In this document: positions 34,932 to 43,168 of the stretch, piece by piece | Layout: each line of letters begins with the position of its first letter | Numbering within the stretch: the stretch's first letter is position 1 | NCBI GenBank assembly: GCA_020637895.1 | Contig: JACKJP010000007.1 | Location: 129,706 to 193,705, forward strand | Direction of reading: 5' to 3' | From: Rhodobiaceae bacterium | GTDB lineage: Bacteria > Pseudomonadota > Alphaproteobacteria > Rhizobiales > Tepidamorphaceae | Length of the DNA: 64,000 nucleotides | Notes under the pieces: model-generated | Seen by the model: the letters and a program-made list of their open reading frames with translations, nothing else | What the model was told of the DNA's origin: nothing | Databases searched by the model: none | Program-made: the position numbers and the translations under genes

Positions 34932-35327
34932 ATGGCCAAGAGCGACAATCCCTTCTCAGACATGATGAAAGCCTTCCAGCAATTTGGTGAAATGGGATGG
35001 CCAACGGGCCAGATGCCCGATTTCACGAAAGTCGGGACTGACAATTTTCAGTCGATCCAGGAGATCGGCCAGATCTCGGCGAACGCGCTTCAGAAAATGA
35101 TGTCACGCCAGCAGGAGATGGCTTCCGAAGCGATGAGCGCATGGCAGAAGGCGGCGCAGGAATCGATGTCCTCCGACCCTTCGAAGATGATGACGAAAAT
35201 CGGCGACATGACGCGCGAAAACGCCGAGCGCACCGCCAAGAACTTCTCCGAGCTTTCGGAACTTGCGACCGATGCCCAGAAGCAGATCATGGGTGTCGTC
35301 AGCGACATGGGCAAGAAGAAGGCCTAG
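34932..35327 (+). CDS. Phasin family protein
   Basis: Small amphipathic protein expected to coat polyhydroxyalkanoate granules, limiting their coalescence. The 131-aa product is helical and Met/Gln/Glu-rich, with FQSIQEIGQISANALQKMMSRQ and a C-terminal KNFSELSELATDAQKQI segment typical of short phasins. A CAACAGGAG ribosome-binding site precedes ATG 34932. Synthesis genes such as phaC are not in this window. Its own promoter carries a repeated element at 34873-34902, which may bind a granule-responsive repressor; that is inference. Confidence 0.85.
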   Translation: MAKSDNPFSDMMKAFQQFGEMGWPTGQMPDFTKVGTDNFQSIQEIGQISANALQKMMSRQQEMASEAMSAWQKAAQESMSSDPSKMMTKIGDMTRENAERTAKNFSELSELATDAQKQIMGVVSDMGKKKA

Positions 35328-35336
35328 CCCTTCCCG

Positions 35337-35660
35337 CTACGCTCCACGCGGCCCCAGGATGATGATCGCCGCGCCGGCCAGCGCGGCGACCGCGCCGATG
35401 ATGTCCCAACGATCGGGCAGCTGGCGCTCGACGATCCACAGCCAGATCACGGAAGCTGCGATATAGACGCCGCCATAAGCGGCGTAGGCCCGTCCGGCAA
35501 AACCGGCATCGACACGCGTCAGCGCGAAAGCGAAGAACGCAAGGCTGAGCAAACCCGGCGCCAGCCAGAGCGCCGACCGGTCAAGGCGTAGCCACGCCCA
35601 GAACGCGAAGCACCCGGCGATCTCGGCAATGGCGGCGGCGATGTACCAGACGATTGTCAC
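35337..35660 (-). CDS. YnfA family (UPF0060) membrane protein
   Basis: Small inner-membrane protein of the UPF0060 family, related to small multidrug-resistance transporters; its substrate is not established. The 107-aa protein has four spans and the hallmark motifs AEIAGCFAFWAWLRL, then RVDAGFAGRAYAAYGGVYI and the terminal WDIIGAVAALAGAAIIILGPR. The length is normal. It converges with the phasin gene (9 bp between stops) and lies just downstream of tRNA-Arg on the same strand. Confidence 0.92.
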   Translation of the reverse strand: MTIVWYIAAAIAEIAGCFAFWAWLRLDRSALWLAPGLLSLAFFAFALTRVDAGFAGRAYAAYGGVYIAASVIWLWIVERQLPDRWDIIGAVAALAGAAIIILGPRGA

Positions 35661-35691
35661 AGCCTTCGCCTCTTCATAGCGGTGCGGAAAA

Positions 35692-35768
35692 TGGCGACCC
35701 CGGCAGGATTCGAACCTGCGACCATCGGCTTAGAAGGCCGGTGCTCTGTCCAGCTGAGCTACGGGGCC
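35692..35768 (-). tRNA. tRNA-Arg (TCT)
   Basis: 77-nt cloverleaf with encoded CCA on the minus strand. Acceptor GGCCCCG pairs with CGGGGTC (one G-U), the anticodon loop CTTCTAA carries TCT, and the T arm is GGTTCGAATCC. Confidence 0.95.
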
Positions 35769-35791
35769 GCTGTGGTGCCTGACGCGCGCCG

Positions 35792-36097
35792 TCAATGGGT
35801 CCAGGACTGGCGGCGGTCGAAACGGAAATTGTCCGAATAGGAAGTGCGGCGGCGGCGCGGTTCATGCGGCTCCTGAACGCGAAAGGCGATGCCGTTTCGC
35901 TCTGCATATTCGACCGCGTCTTCCATCGTTGCGAAGCGCATCCGTACCTGCTGCTTCATGTCCGACGAACTCGTATAGCCCATCAGCGGCTCGATCTCGC
36001 GCGGCACTTCGGGTTCGAACTCGAGGACCCAGCGTTTCGTGCCGGCCTTGCCCGATTGCATCGCCGTGCGTGCCGGCCTGTAGATCCGTGCTGCCAT
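35792..36097 (-). CDS. NADH dehydrogenase accessory subunit, NDUFS4-like (ETC complex I)
   Basis: Homologue of the 18-kDa accessory subunit of mitochondrial complex I that is found only in alphaproteobacteria and mitochondria. The 101-aa product begins MAARIYRPARTAMQSGKAGT. It shows the signature WVLEFEPEVPREIEPLMGYTSS and the C-terminal FATMEDAVEYAERNGI, followed by PRRRRTSYSDNFRFDR, all typical of the ETC_C1 family. It acts on the cytoplasmic face of complex I. The ATG at 36097 is preferred over one 9 nt upstream. It sits between tRNA-Pro and tRNA-Arg on the same strand, away from the nuo operon. Confidence 0.9.
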   Translation of the reverse strand: MAARIYRPARTAMQSGKAGTKRWVLEFEPEVPREIEPLMGYTSSSDMKQQVRMRFATMEDAVEYAERNGIAFRVQEPHEPRRRRTSYSDNFRFDRRQSWTH

Positions 36098-36134
36098 GAC
36101 CTTCAATGCCCTCCGGTTCGTTCAGACCGATCAA

Positions 36135-36211
36135 TGGTCGGGGCGGCAGGATTCGAACCTGCGACCCTCTGCTCCCAAAGCAGATGCGCTACCAGGCTGC
36201 GCTACACCCCG
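36135..36211 (-). tRNA. tRNA-Pro (TGG)
   Basis: 77-nt cloverleaf with encoded CCA on the minus strand. The sequence begins CGGGGTGTAGCGCAGCCTGG, the anticodon loop TTTGGGA carries TGG, and the T arm is GGTTCGAATCC. Confidence 0.95.
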
Positions 36212-36478
36212 ACACCGTGATTTCAGACCCGTGGGGCGCTCATACCGCAAGGTCCAAGAGCCCGAATCGAGTCCAAGGCCGCTGCCAAGCCCGCCATATC
36301 GCAGAATTCCCTACCGAAAATACCGGCGATTGGAAACCGTGAAAATGGCCCCCCGGCGCTGATAGAAGCGTCAGACTTGTGATCGGCGCATCGACGGCGA
36401 TACTGACCACCGCAACCGGACCGGTCCGCCAATATGGTGACACGGCGGACAATCGAGACAAGCGGCGAGGAACTTCGG

Positions 36479-37453
36479 ATGAAGGCGTGGGTCGTTGAAG
36501 AATATAGCGGACTGGGCGGACTGGTGCTGAAGGACGTGCCGGAGCCGCAACCCGGACCCGGCCAGTATCTCGTGCGCATTTCGCATGCGGGGGTCAATTT
36601 CTTCGATACGCTGATGACACGGGGTGAATATCAGGTGAAGCCGCCCCTGCCCTTCGTTCTCGGAATTGAGGCCGCCGGCGAAATCATCGCTGCCGGACCC
36701 GGTACGACATTGCCTGTCGGCACGCGTGTCGCTGGCGCTGCCGCAACCGGAGCCTATGCGGAGCAGGCGCTATTCGAGGCCAGTGCGACCTATGAGACGC
36801 CCGCCGGCATGAATGACGGACAGGCCATGGTGCTGCGCGGCAACTACATGACCTCCTATTACGCGCTGAAATTTGCCGGCAATCTAAAAGCTGGCGAAAC
36901 CGTTCTCGTGCTGGCAGCGGCCGGCGGTGTCGGCAGTGCGGCGCTGGATATCGCGAAGGCGCTCGGCGCGCGAGTAATCGCGGCCGCGCGCGGTCAGGAA
37001 AAAATTGAGCTGTGCCGCGAACTCGGCGCCAATGCGGCCTACGATTATGGCGACCCCGACTGGGCTAAAAAGATCCGGGAAGACTACGGCAGCGACGCCA
37101 TCGACGTCGTCTACGATCCTGTAGGGGGAGACCTCGGGCTCGCCGCGCTGCGACTGGTGGGATGGAACGGCCGCTACCTCGTCATCGGCTTTACCAGCGG
37201 CACCATTCCCGACCTCCCGGCCAACCGTCTTCTGATCAAGAATGCCTCGGCCATCGGGGTGCTCTATGGCGTCGTTGCGCGCAAGCATCCGGAAATTCCG
37301 CGCCAGATGCGCGAGGAGTTGCTGGCGCTGTTCTCGGCCGGAAAATTGTCTCCGAAGGTCAGCCCCGCAATCGGTATGCAGGACCTTCCCGACGCGCTGG
37401 AGCGGATCGCCAACCGGGATACGGTCGGTAAGGTGGTTGTTGCCATATCATGA
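36479..37453 (+). CDS. NADPH:quinone oxidoreductase-like zinc-free MDR enzyme
   Basis: Medium-chain dehydrogenase/reductase that likely reduces quinones or enones with NADPH. The 324-aa product starts MKAWVVEEYSGLGGL, has the quinone-reductase segment GVNFFDTLMTRGEYQV, and a Rossmann motif VLVLAAAGGVGSAALDIAKALGA (about residues 140-162). The zinc-ligand cysteines of alcohol dehydrogenases are absent. The YDPVGGD segment is typical of the family. The ATG at 36479 is preferred over a start 45 nt upstream. It converges with the first PRISE-type SDR; both could act on unsaturated carbonyl compounds, which is inference. Confidence 0.87.
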   Translation: MKAWVVEEYSGLGGLVLKDVPEPQPGPGQYLVRISHAGVNFFDTLMTRGEYQVKPPLPFVLGIEAAGEIIAAGPGTTLPVGTRVAGAAATGAYAEQALFEASATYETPAGMNDGQAMVLRGNYMTSYYALKFAGNLKAGETVLVLAAAGGVGSAALDIAKALGARVIAAARGQEKIELCRELGANAAYDYGDPDWAKKIREDYGSDAIDVVYDPVGGDLGLAALRLVGWNGRYLVIGFTSGTIPDLPANRLLIKNASAIGVLYGVVARKHPEIPRQMREELLALFSAGKLSPKVSPAIGMQDLPDALERIANRDTVGKVVVAIS

Positions 37454-37470
37454 CGGAAAGACGCTGCGGT

Positions 37471-38565
37471 CTAGCCTTTGACGTCGGGCAGATAGCGCTC
37501 AGCGGCCAGGCGGCCAAGCCAATAGCGGAATGTGTCGGCGGTATCACAGACGGCGCCGAACCCTGCCTTGCGCAGCTTTATCGTGCTGACGAGGCGCGCG
37601 GGCAACGGATCGCTTCGTCCGGTCGCAAAGCAACGATCGGCATAGAAGTGCGATTGACCGATCATCGCGGCCATGCGCGGTTCGCGCAGGCCGTGACGCC
37701 TGGCCAGGGCTTCCCACTCGGCCTGCATCGCAGGGAGCCACGTGCCAAGCTCCAACGGCGCATCGGCAACCGGCTCCAGCCCAAGCGCCTCTGCAATGGA
37801 TGACCAGCTGTCACGCCATGAGAATACGTCGCCATTGGTGATATTGAAGATTTCGCCGGATGCCTCGGGCGCATCGGCCGCCCACTCTATCGCTTCGGCA
37901 AGGATACGCGCATCGACTGCTTCCCAGACGAAATCGGGGCCGCCGGGAAAGCCGAAGGGGCGATCGAGCTCACGGCATAACGCACCAAAGACACCGATGA
38001 CCGGAATGAGGTTCATCGCAACGCCGATGGCACCGCCGAGGATCAGCTGCGGCCGCCATATGGTCCATCGCAGACCGGTCCGCGCGGCTTCCTGTCGGAT
38101 GAAATCCTCCTGCAGCCAGTAGAAATTTTCGTGCGGATCGCGCGGCAGGCCCTCGCGAGCAGGAACGGGAATGGCATGCAGGTGCGCGCCATAGGCCTTT
38201 GTGCCCTGAAGAAGCGTGACATGCTGTAACGCCCCCTGCTTCTGCAGCGCGCCGACCAGATTGCGCAGCATCCGGTCGTTGGTTTCCATCTGGTCACGTT
38301 CCGTCCAGCCGGCAATCAGCCCAGGCTTTTCATAGACTGCCGCATAGACAAGATGGGAAACGGGGCCGAGCGCGGCCAGCGTTTCTTCCAGCCCGTCCTC
38401 ATCGCGCAAATCTGCCGAAATATGCCGGACGCCGGGCCGCGGGTCGATGCCGCGCCGCGCCAGCGCGACGACATCCCAGTCGCCGTTGGCGGCGAACCGC
38501 TCAACGCAGGACAGGCCGACGACGCCCGTCGCACCCGCGATGACAACTTTTCGCCTACCTGTCAT
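37471..38565 (-). CDS. PRISE-type short-chain dehydrogenase (copy 1)
   Basis: Atypical SDR related to progesterone 5beta-reductase and iridoid synthase (PRISE), enzymes that reduce activated C=C bonds. The 364-aa product has the NAD(P) turn VVIAGATGVVGL, the Lys motif LLQGTKAYGAH, and NFYWLQEDFI, which corresponds to the family motif NFYYxxED holding the catalytic Tyr. It lacks the classical SDR YxxxK. It follows its paralogue (copy 2) by 31 bp and is roughly 40% identical by eye. The ATG at 38565 fits; a longer frame is unsupported. The substrate is unknown. Confidence 0.82.
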   Translation of the reverse strand: MTGRRKVVIAGATGVVGLSCVERFAANGDWDVVALARRGIDPRPGVRHISADLRDEDGLEETLAALGPVSHLVYAAVYEKPGLIAGWTERDQMETNDRMLRNLVGALQKQGALQHVTLLQGTKAYGAHLHAIPVPAREGLPRDPHENFYWLQEDFIRQEAARTGLRWTIWRPQLILGGAIGVAMNLIPVIGVFGALCRELDRPFGFPGGPDFVWEAVDARILAEAIEWAADAPEASGEIFNITNGDVFSWRDSWSSIAEALGLEPVADAPLELGTWLPAMQAEWEALARRHGLREPRMAAMIGQSHFYADRCFATGRSDPLPARLVSTIKLRKAGFGAVCDTADTFRYWLGRLAAERYLPDVKG

Positions 38566-38596
38566 TGCTTTCCTCCGGGGCCGCGCGCCAGCATCC

Positions 38597-39688
38597 CTAT
38601 GCGGGCGGCAGCAGGCCGGCATCCTGATAGCGCCGGAACCACTTGGCGAACATCACGTCGGTCGCCAGGACATCGTGAAAGCCCGCTTCCCGCAACTTGA
38701 CCTCGGAGAGAATTGACGGTTCGCGGATCGCCCTTGCGCCAACGCCCATCGAGAAATCGGCAAGCTGGAAAGACTGCCCGACGAAGGCCTTCATGTCCGG
38801 CGCCGAAAGACCGTGCCGGGCGCGGATGCTTTCCCACTCGTCGGCCAGGGACGGCATCGTCTCGGCGAGGCTCACCGGCTTCTCCTCGCCCGGCTTCATT
38901 CCGAGCGCCGATGCGATCTGGGGCCAGTAGGTCTGGAAGCAGAAGACCTCCCCATTTGCGACATTGAATGTCTGGTTGCGCGCTGTCGGCGCGGTCTGTG
39001 CCCATTCGAAGGCCGCCGCCATCAGGTCGGTATCCGTTGCCTGCTTGATCAGCCTGCCGTCGCCCGGATAGTGAAGCGGTTCGCCACGCGCCTTGAGGAT
39101 CGCCGCATATACACCTATCGCGGCCAGCCAGTTCATCGACCCACCCGTCGACTGGCCGACGACGAATGCCGGGCGGAAAATTGTATAAGCCCACGATTTC
39201 GACCGCTGCAGGCCGGCGATGTAATCCTCCTGCAACCAGTAGAAATTCGGTATGTCGCGCCGTTCCGACCTGCCCTCCCGCGCCGGAATCGCGAAGGGAT
39301 CGACATGCACGCCGTAGGCCTTCGGACCCTGCAGCAGAACGACGTGGCGCAGACCCTTTGCATTGGCGTCGACTGCGTCCATCAGGTTGCGCAGCATGCG
39401 CGCGTTCTTGGCGACATGGTCCTGCTCAGTCCAGCCGGCGATGAGGCTGTCCTGCTCGTGCAGTGCCGCATAGATGACGTCGGTCACACCGGACCGGCGC
39501 GACATCTCATCCAGCACACGATCCCGATCATCAAGGTCCAGCGAGACGAATTCCACGCCCTCGCCGGCATCGAAAGGCCTGCGGCTGAGGCATGTCACCC
39601 TGCAGCCGGATCGACCTGCGAACCGACGGACTGCCGCCGCACCGACAAGACCTGACGCCCCAGCGATCAGGACATGTTTTTCCGTCAT
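38597..39688 (-). CDS. PRISE-type short-chain dehydrogenase (copy 2)
   Basis: Second tandem PRISE-like SDR of 363 aa. It has the NAD(P) turn VLIAGASGLVGAA, catalytic-Lys motif LLQGPKAYGVH and NFYWLQEDYI. The shared WTEQDHVAKNARMLRN block mirrors WTERDQMETNDRMLRN in copy 1. It starts after GGGGAGGTGTC at 39688. The divergent promoter region with DUF7064 (39689-39844) contains a palindrome that would lie in this gene's promoter spacer. It is first in the two-gene minus-strand unit. Divergence between copies suggests different substrates or a heteromeric arrangement, but neither is shown. Confidence 0.82.
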   Translation of the reverse strand: MTEKHVLIAGASGLVGAAAVRRFAGRSGCRVTCLSRRPFDAGEGVEFVSLDLDDRDRVLDEMSRRSGVTDVIYAALHEQDSLIAGWTEQDHVAKNARMLRNLMDAVDANAKGLRHVVLLQGPKAYGVHVDPFAIPAREGRSERRDIPNFYWLQEDYIAGLQRSKSWAYTIFRPAFVVGQSTGGSMNWLAAIGVYAAILKARGEPLHYPGDGRLIKQATDTDLMAAAFEWAQTAPTARNQTFNVANGEVFCFQTYWPQIASALGMKPGEEKPVSLAETMPSLADEWESIRARHGLSAPDMKAFVGQSFQLADFSMGVGARAIREPSILSEVKLREAGFHDVLATDVMFAKWFRRYQDAGLLPPA

Positions 39689-39718
39689 TGACACCTCCCC
39701 TGCGCGCGCTAATTCATA

Positions 39719-39733
39719 AATGGTAGCACCATT
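39719..39733. promoter_or_regulatory. Palindromic operator candidate in the SDR/DUF7064 divergent promoter
   Basis: AATGGT-agc-ACCATT, 6-bp arms with a 3-nt centre. It lies directly upstream of a plus-strand -35 (39735). For the minus strand it would fall between a possible -35 (TAGTCA) and -10 (TATGAA). One repressor dimer here could control both arms of the cluster. Confidence 0.5.
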
Positions 39734-39734
39734 C

Positions 39735-39763
39735 TTGACTAGGGCCTTTGAACAGCGTGATAA
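39735..39763 (+). promoter_or_regulatory. Sigma70-type promoter for the DUF7064-enoyl-CoA hydratase unit
   Basis: TTGACT (39735-39740), 17-bp spacer, TGATAA (39758-39763), giving a leader of about 75 nt before the ATG at 39845. Confidence 0.55.
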
Positions 39764-39844
39764 AGGCACATCTGCACCAATTGCGCCCGACCGGCCGCCG
39801 GTCGGGCGGTTGCAACAAGAACATGGCAGGCCGAGGAAGCGCTG

Positions 39845-40885
39845 ATGATCTTTCCACCCAATACGAAGCTGCGCCTAGATCCGCGCGATGAGTACACCCA
39901 CACGCCGGAGCCTGTACCCAATTACAACGAGAGCATGTATTTCAACGCCTTCGACATGAAGAGCGGTATCGGCTCCTGGATGCGGATCGGCAACCGCGTC
40001 CACGAGGGCCACGCGGAAATGAGCTGCTGCGTGTATCTGCCCGGCGGCGAAGTCGGCTTCATGTATTACCGTCCGCAAATCGCGAACAACGACGCCATGG
40101 ACGCCGGCGGCATGCGGTTCGACGTCGTCGAGCCGTTCAAGCGCCACAAGGTTCGCTATGAAGGCGAACTGCTCATCATGAAGAACCCGCTCGACATGGC
40201 CAATCCGAGCCATGCCTTCAAGAACAACCCCAAGAAGCCGTCACTGATCGAGCTTGAGTTCGAAGGCGTTTCGCCCATGCATGGTGGTGAAATCGTCACG
40301 ATGGACGGCAAGCCGATCGAGCTGGATCCGAACAACTCGGTCTTCAGGGGGCACACGGAACAGAACATGGCCGTAAACGGGCACATCACGGTCGATGGAA
40401 CCCGCTACCCGCTCGTGGAAGGCACCGGCTATCGCGACAAGTCGTGGGGTCCGCGCCACTGGCACAATTTCTTCTGGTACCGCTGGGTGCCGATGACGTT
40501 CAGCCGGGATTTCGGTGTCCTGCTTTCCATCAACGGCAGGCCGGACGACGTCCCTCATGTCAGCGGCAATGTCCTGCGGAACGGGATTTATGAGCCGGTA
40601 CGCAAGATAGAACTGAAGACCGACTGGGACGAAAGATATTTCCACCGTTCATTCGTCGCCAATTTCGAAACCGACAAGCGAGCATACGAAATGAAGGCAA
40701 AAGTGCTGACGCTCATACCGCTCCGCCACAAACCGAGGCCCGGTCAGGATCCCAATTCGTTCACGCGCATCACCGAGGCGCTGACAGAATATGAGTGCGA
40801 GGGCCGGAAAGCCTACGGCCTTTCGGAATTCTGCGACGTGATCAATGACGGCATTCCGATATCCGTTGCGCAGGGCCAGGCATGA
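39845..40885 (+). CDS. DUF7064-like, AttH/CrtC-like beta-barrel protein
   Basis: Uncharacterised 346-aa protein. The segment VEGTGYRDKSWGPRHWHNFF (about residues 196-215) matches the GxxDxSWGxR motif of AttH/CrtC-like lipocalin-fold proteins (hydroxyneurosporene synthase relatives). The alternation of polar and aromatic strands suggests a two-barrel fold. No signal peptide or membrane span is seen. Its stop overlaps the start of an enoyl-CoA hydratase gene by 4 nt (ATGA), so the two are translationally coupled. Members of this family often sit in lipid, steroid or terpenoid catabolic clusters; a hydratase or ligand-binding role is possible but unproven. Confidence 0.7.
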   Translation: MIFPPNTKLRLDPRDEYTHTPEPVPNYNESMYFNAFDMKSGIGSWMRIGNRVHEGHAEMSCCVYLPGGEVGFMYYRPQIANNDAMDAGGMRFDVVEPFKRHKVRYEGELLIMKNPLDMANPSHAFKNNPKKPSLIELEFEGVSPMHGGEIVTMDGKPIELDPNNSVFRGHTEQNMAVNGHITVDGTRYPLVEGTGYRDKSWGPRHWHNFFWYRWVPMTFSRDFGVLLSINGRPDDVPHVSGNVLRNGIYEPVRKIELKTDWDERYFHRSFVANFETDKRAYEMKAKVLTLIPLRHKPRPGQDPNSFTRITEALTEYECEGRKAYGLSEFCDVINDGIPISVAQGQA

Positions 40886-41691
40886 GCGCGGCCCCTCTCC
40901 TCATCGAGCGCGACGGCGGCGTCACTATCCTTACGCTGAACCGCCCGACAGCCAAGAACGCTCTCGATATCGAGCTTACGCAGGCGCTTGTGGATGCGCT
41001 TTCAGCCTGCCAGTCCGACCCCGCAATTCGCGTGGTCCTGCTGACCGGGGCCGGCGGCGACTTCTGCGCCGGCGGCGACGTCAAGGGCATGGCCGCACGC
41101 GGTCCGAGAACGCCGGAACAGCGGCGCGACGGCATGGCCCTTTACCGGGAGCTTGCCCATCGGCTCTACAACCTCGACAAGCCGGTCATCTCAGCGGTGG
41201 ACGGCGTGGCCTATGGCGCCGGTGTCAGCATTATGCTGCTGAGCGATTTCGTCTTCGTCAGCAGCCGGGCAAGAATGGCGCTGGTATTTCACAGGATCGG
41301 GCTCATACCCGATGTCGGCGCATGGTTCACCCTGCCTCGCATTGCAGGAATCCAGAAGGCGCGGGAATTGATTTTCTCAGCCCGCGAATTTTTGGCTGAC
41401 GAGGCTCGTGACATCGGGATTGCCAATGAGGTGCTGGCGCCCGATGACCTGATGCCGCGAGCGCTTGTGGTCGCGCAAAGCCTTGCGACGGCCTCGCCGA
41501 CCGCCATGAGCATGTCCAAGCAGGCGCTGCGCGCATCGCTGCAAAGCGAGTTCGGCGCAATGATGGACCTTGAGGCGATGGCGCAGCCGATTGCCGGATC
41601 GAGCGAGTTCGCAGCCGAAGCGATCCGGCGGTTCGCCGCCAAGGAGCCGCCGCAATTCCAATGGCCGCGCCAGAAGGATCAGGCGTCTTGA
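40882..41691 (+). CDS. Enoyl-CoA hydratase/isomerase family protein
   Basis: Crotonase-fold enzyme acting on acyl-CoA thioesters. The 269-aa product has LNRPTAKNALDIEL at the N-terminus and the first oxyanion-hole segment LTGAGGDFCAGGDVKGMA. The second is AVDGVAYGAGVSIMLLSDF. At the position of the second catalytic Glu the sequence reads RIGLIPDVGAWFTLPRI, with Asp-Val-Gly in place of the common Asp-Gly-Gly. Overlap with the DUF7064 gene implies a joint function. Substrate unknown. Confidence 0.88.
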   Translation: MSAAPLLIERDGGVTILTLNRPTAKNALDIELTQALVDALSACQSDPAIRVVLLTGAGGDFCAGGDVKGMAARGPRTPEQRRDGMALYRELAHRLYNLDKPVISAVDGVAYGAGVSIMLLSDFVFVSSRARMALVFHRIGLIPDVGAWFTLPRIAGIQKARELIFSAREFLADEARDIGIANEVLAPDDLMPRALVVAQSLATASPTAMSMSKQALRASLQSEFGAMMDLEAMAQPIAGSSEFAAEAIRRFAAKEPPQFQWPRQKDQAS

Positions 41692-41725
41692 CAGTTACGA
41701 GCGAAGGCCCCGAAAGGCTTTGAGC

Positions 41726-42079
41726 ATGTCCCGATCCCTTCCTGCCGCTGAAACTTTGCTGGACGCAAGCGTCGCCTATCTGCAGGAAAGGCTGATGCCG
41801 GAGCTTCAGGGCTATCACCGCTTCCAGACCCGCGTCGTCATCAACGTGCTGAAAATCATCGCACGAGAACTGCGCGATGCGGAGACTGTGGATGCCGAGG
41901 AAGCCGCTTCGCTTCGTTCGCTCCTTGGCCATGACGGCTCGCTGGATGAGCTCGAAAACGAACTGGCCCAATCCATCCGCGAGGGGCACATCCCGCTGGA
42001 CGATCCTGAATTGATCGAACATCTGCGCGGCTCGCTGGCGAACCGGTTATCGATCAACAATCCACGCTGGAGCCGGTAG
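41726..42079 (+). CDS. DUF6285 family protein
   Basis: Helical 117-aa protein of unknown function. It opens PAAETLLDASVAYLQERLMPEL and contains RFQTRVVINVLKIIARELRD, the recognisable DUF6285 core. Proteins of this family are commonly encoded next to aminoglycoside-phosphotransferase-like genes and acyl-CoA dehydrogenases. Here the phosphotransferase-like gene faces it, 24 bp away, and an enoyl-CoA hydratase lies 34 bp upstream on the same strand. The ATG at 41726 was chosen because a longer frame from 41570 would read through the enoyl-CoA hydratase gene. Confidence 0.8.
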   Translation: MSRSLPAAETLLDASVAYLQERLMPELQGYHRFQTRVVINVLKIIARELRDAETVDAEEAASLRSLLGHDGSLDELENELAQSIREGHIPLDDPELIEHLRGSLANRLSINNPRWSR

Positions 42080-42103
42080 CGGCACCGCGCGCCGGCATTC
42101 AGG

Positions 42104-43120
42104 TCAGGCTGCTCTGTCGACGAGATTCAGGAAATCCCACAAGGGTTCCTCGATCCTGCGGCCAATCGCTGCGAGTTCGACGCTTTGCGGCGTTCCGTCC
42201 GGGTTCGTGGCCAGGCCGCGCCGAATGCAGGAAATTGCCCATTTCAGATTGGAAAAGGCTTCCCAAAACCGGACCTGAACGGGGTCTACGGCGCGCCCGC
42301 CGGCATTCTCGTAGGCACCATAGAGATCATCGCGGCTGCCGAAACCGCCGACCGGCTGCGTCCCGCCGAAACGCCAGGAACGCATGCACAGCACGCCCAG
42401 ATCCTGCATCGGATCGCCGATGCGGGCGATCTCCCAGTCGAGGACGCAGCGAATGCCATCATGTGCGTCGACGATGAGGTTGCCGGTCCTGAAATCGGCG
42501 TGGGTCAGCGCAGGGCTCCATCGCGAAGGCACGTTCTCCGCCACCCACCGACGAGCATATTCAAGCGCGGCGCTTGAAATACCCATATTGTCGATGACGC
42601 CGCCGTAAATCTCCAGTTCGTCCTGCGGAGACAGTTCGCGCAGGAACGAGACACCCGTTAGGGGCACTGCATGGATCGCGGCCAGTATTTCACCGCATTG
42701 CCTCGCCATCACACGCCTGGCGGGTGCAAAAGCATCGTCGCTGACGATCCGCTTTCCGAGCGTCTCACCTTCGACACGCGCCGTGACATAGCCCTCGCCC
42801 AGACCGTCTTCCGCTGACAGCACCAGCAGGACTTCGGGCGCAGGCACACCTGAACTGCGAGCCAGCTTCATGATTTCCGCATCCTGCGCGGCGGTGAGCT
42901 TTGGGGTCGCTCGGCTCGGCGCATTCTCGGCGCCAGACGCTTCGGGCGTTGCAGTCTGCTGGAGGATCAAAGGGCGACTTCCTTCGTCGGCCGCAACAAG
43001 ATCGAACGCCCATGTGGCTTTCGTGGCGCCGCCAGAAAGGCGTTGCAGGTTTTCAACATTGCCGGAGAGCGAGGTCTGGCGGGCCAACGCGGCCTGTAGC
43101 AATGCGGCTATGTCGGTCAT
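42104..43120 (-). CDS. Aminoglycoside phosphotransferase-like kinase (ACAD10 type)
   Basis: Kinase-fold protein of the APH family branch often linked to acyl-CoA metabolism, not to drug resistance. The 338-aa product has RLSGGATKATWAFDL as the nucleotide loop, the catalytic-loop sequence LTHADFRTGNLIV (about residues 200-212, catalytic Asp present) and the metal-binding VLDWEIARIGDP. The Lys of the N-lobe is not obvious; ILQQT occupies its usual place. It converges on the DUF6285 gene. The probable role is phosphorylation of a hydroxyacyl-CoA or similar metabolite, by analogy with ACAD10/11. Confidence 0.82.
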   Translation of the reverse strand: MTDIAALLQAALARQTSLSGNVENLQRLSGGATKATWAFDLVAADEGSRPLILQQTATPEASGAENAPSRATPKLTAAQDAEIMKLARSSGVPAPEVLLVLSAEDGLGEGYVTARVEGETLGKRIVSDDAFAPARRVMARQCGEILAAIHAVPLTGVSFLRELSPQDELEIYGGVIDNMGISSAALEYARRWVAENVPSRWSPALTHADFRTGNLIVDAHDGIRCVLDWEIARIGDPMQDLGVLCMRSWRFGGTQPVGGFGSRDDLYGAYENAGGRAVDPVQVRFWEAFSNLKWAISCIRRGLATNPDGTPQSVELAAIGRRIEEPLWDFLNLVDRAA

Positions 43121-43168
43121 GGGCGGTCCCCTTCTCTGGCGGCCATCATCACGGGCGCCGATGCAGCG

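Noticed and set aside
42104..43120. Antibiotic resistance by aminoglycoside phosphotransferase
   Set aside because: The protein belongs to the APH-like branch found with acyl-CoA genes (DUF6285 neighbour); nothing indicates drug resistance.
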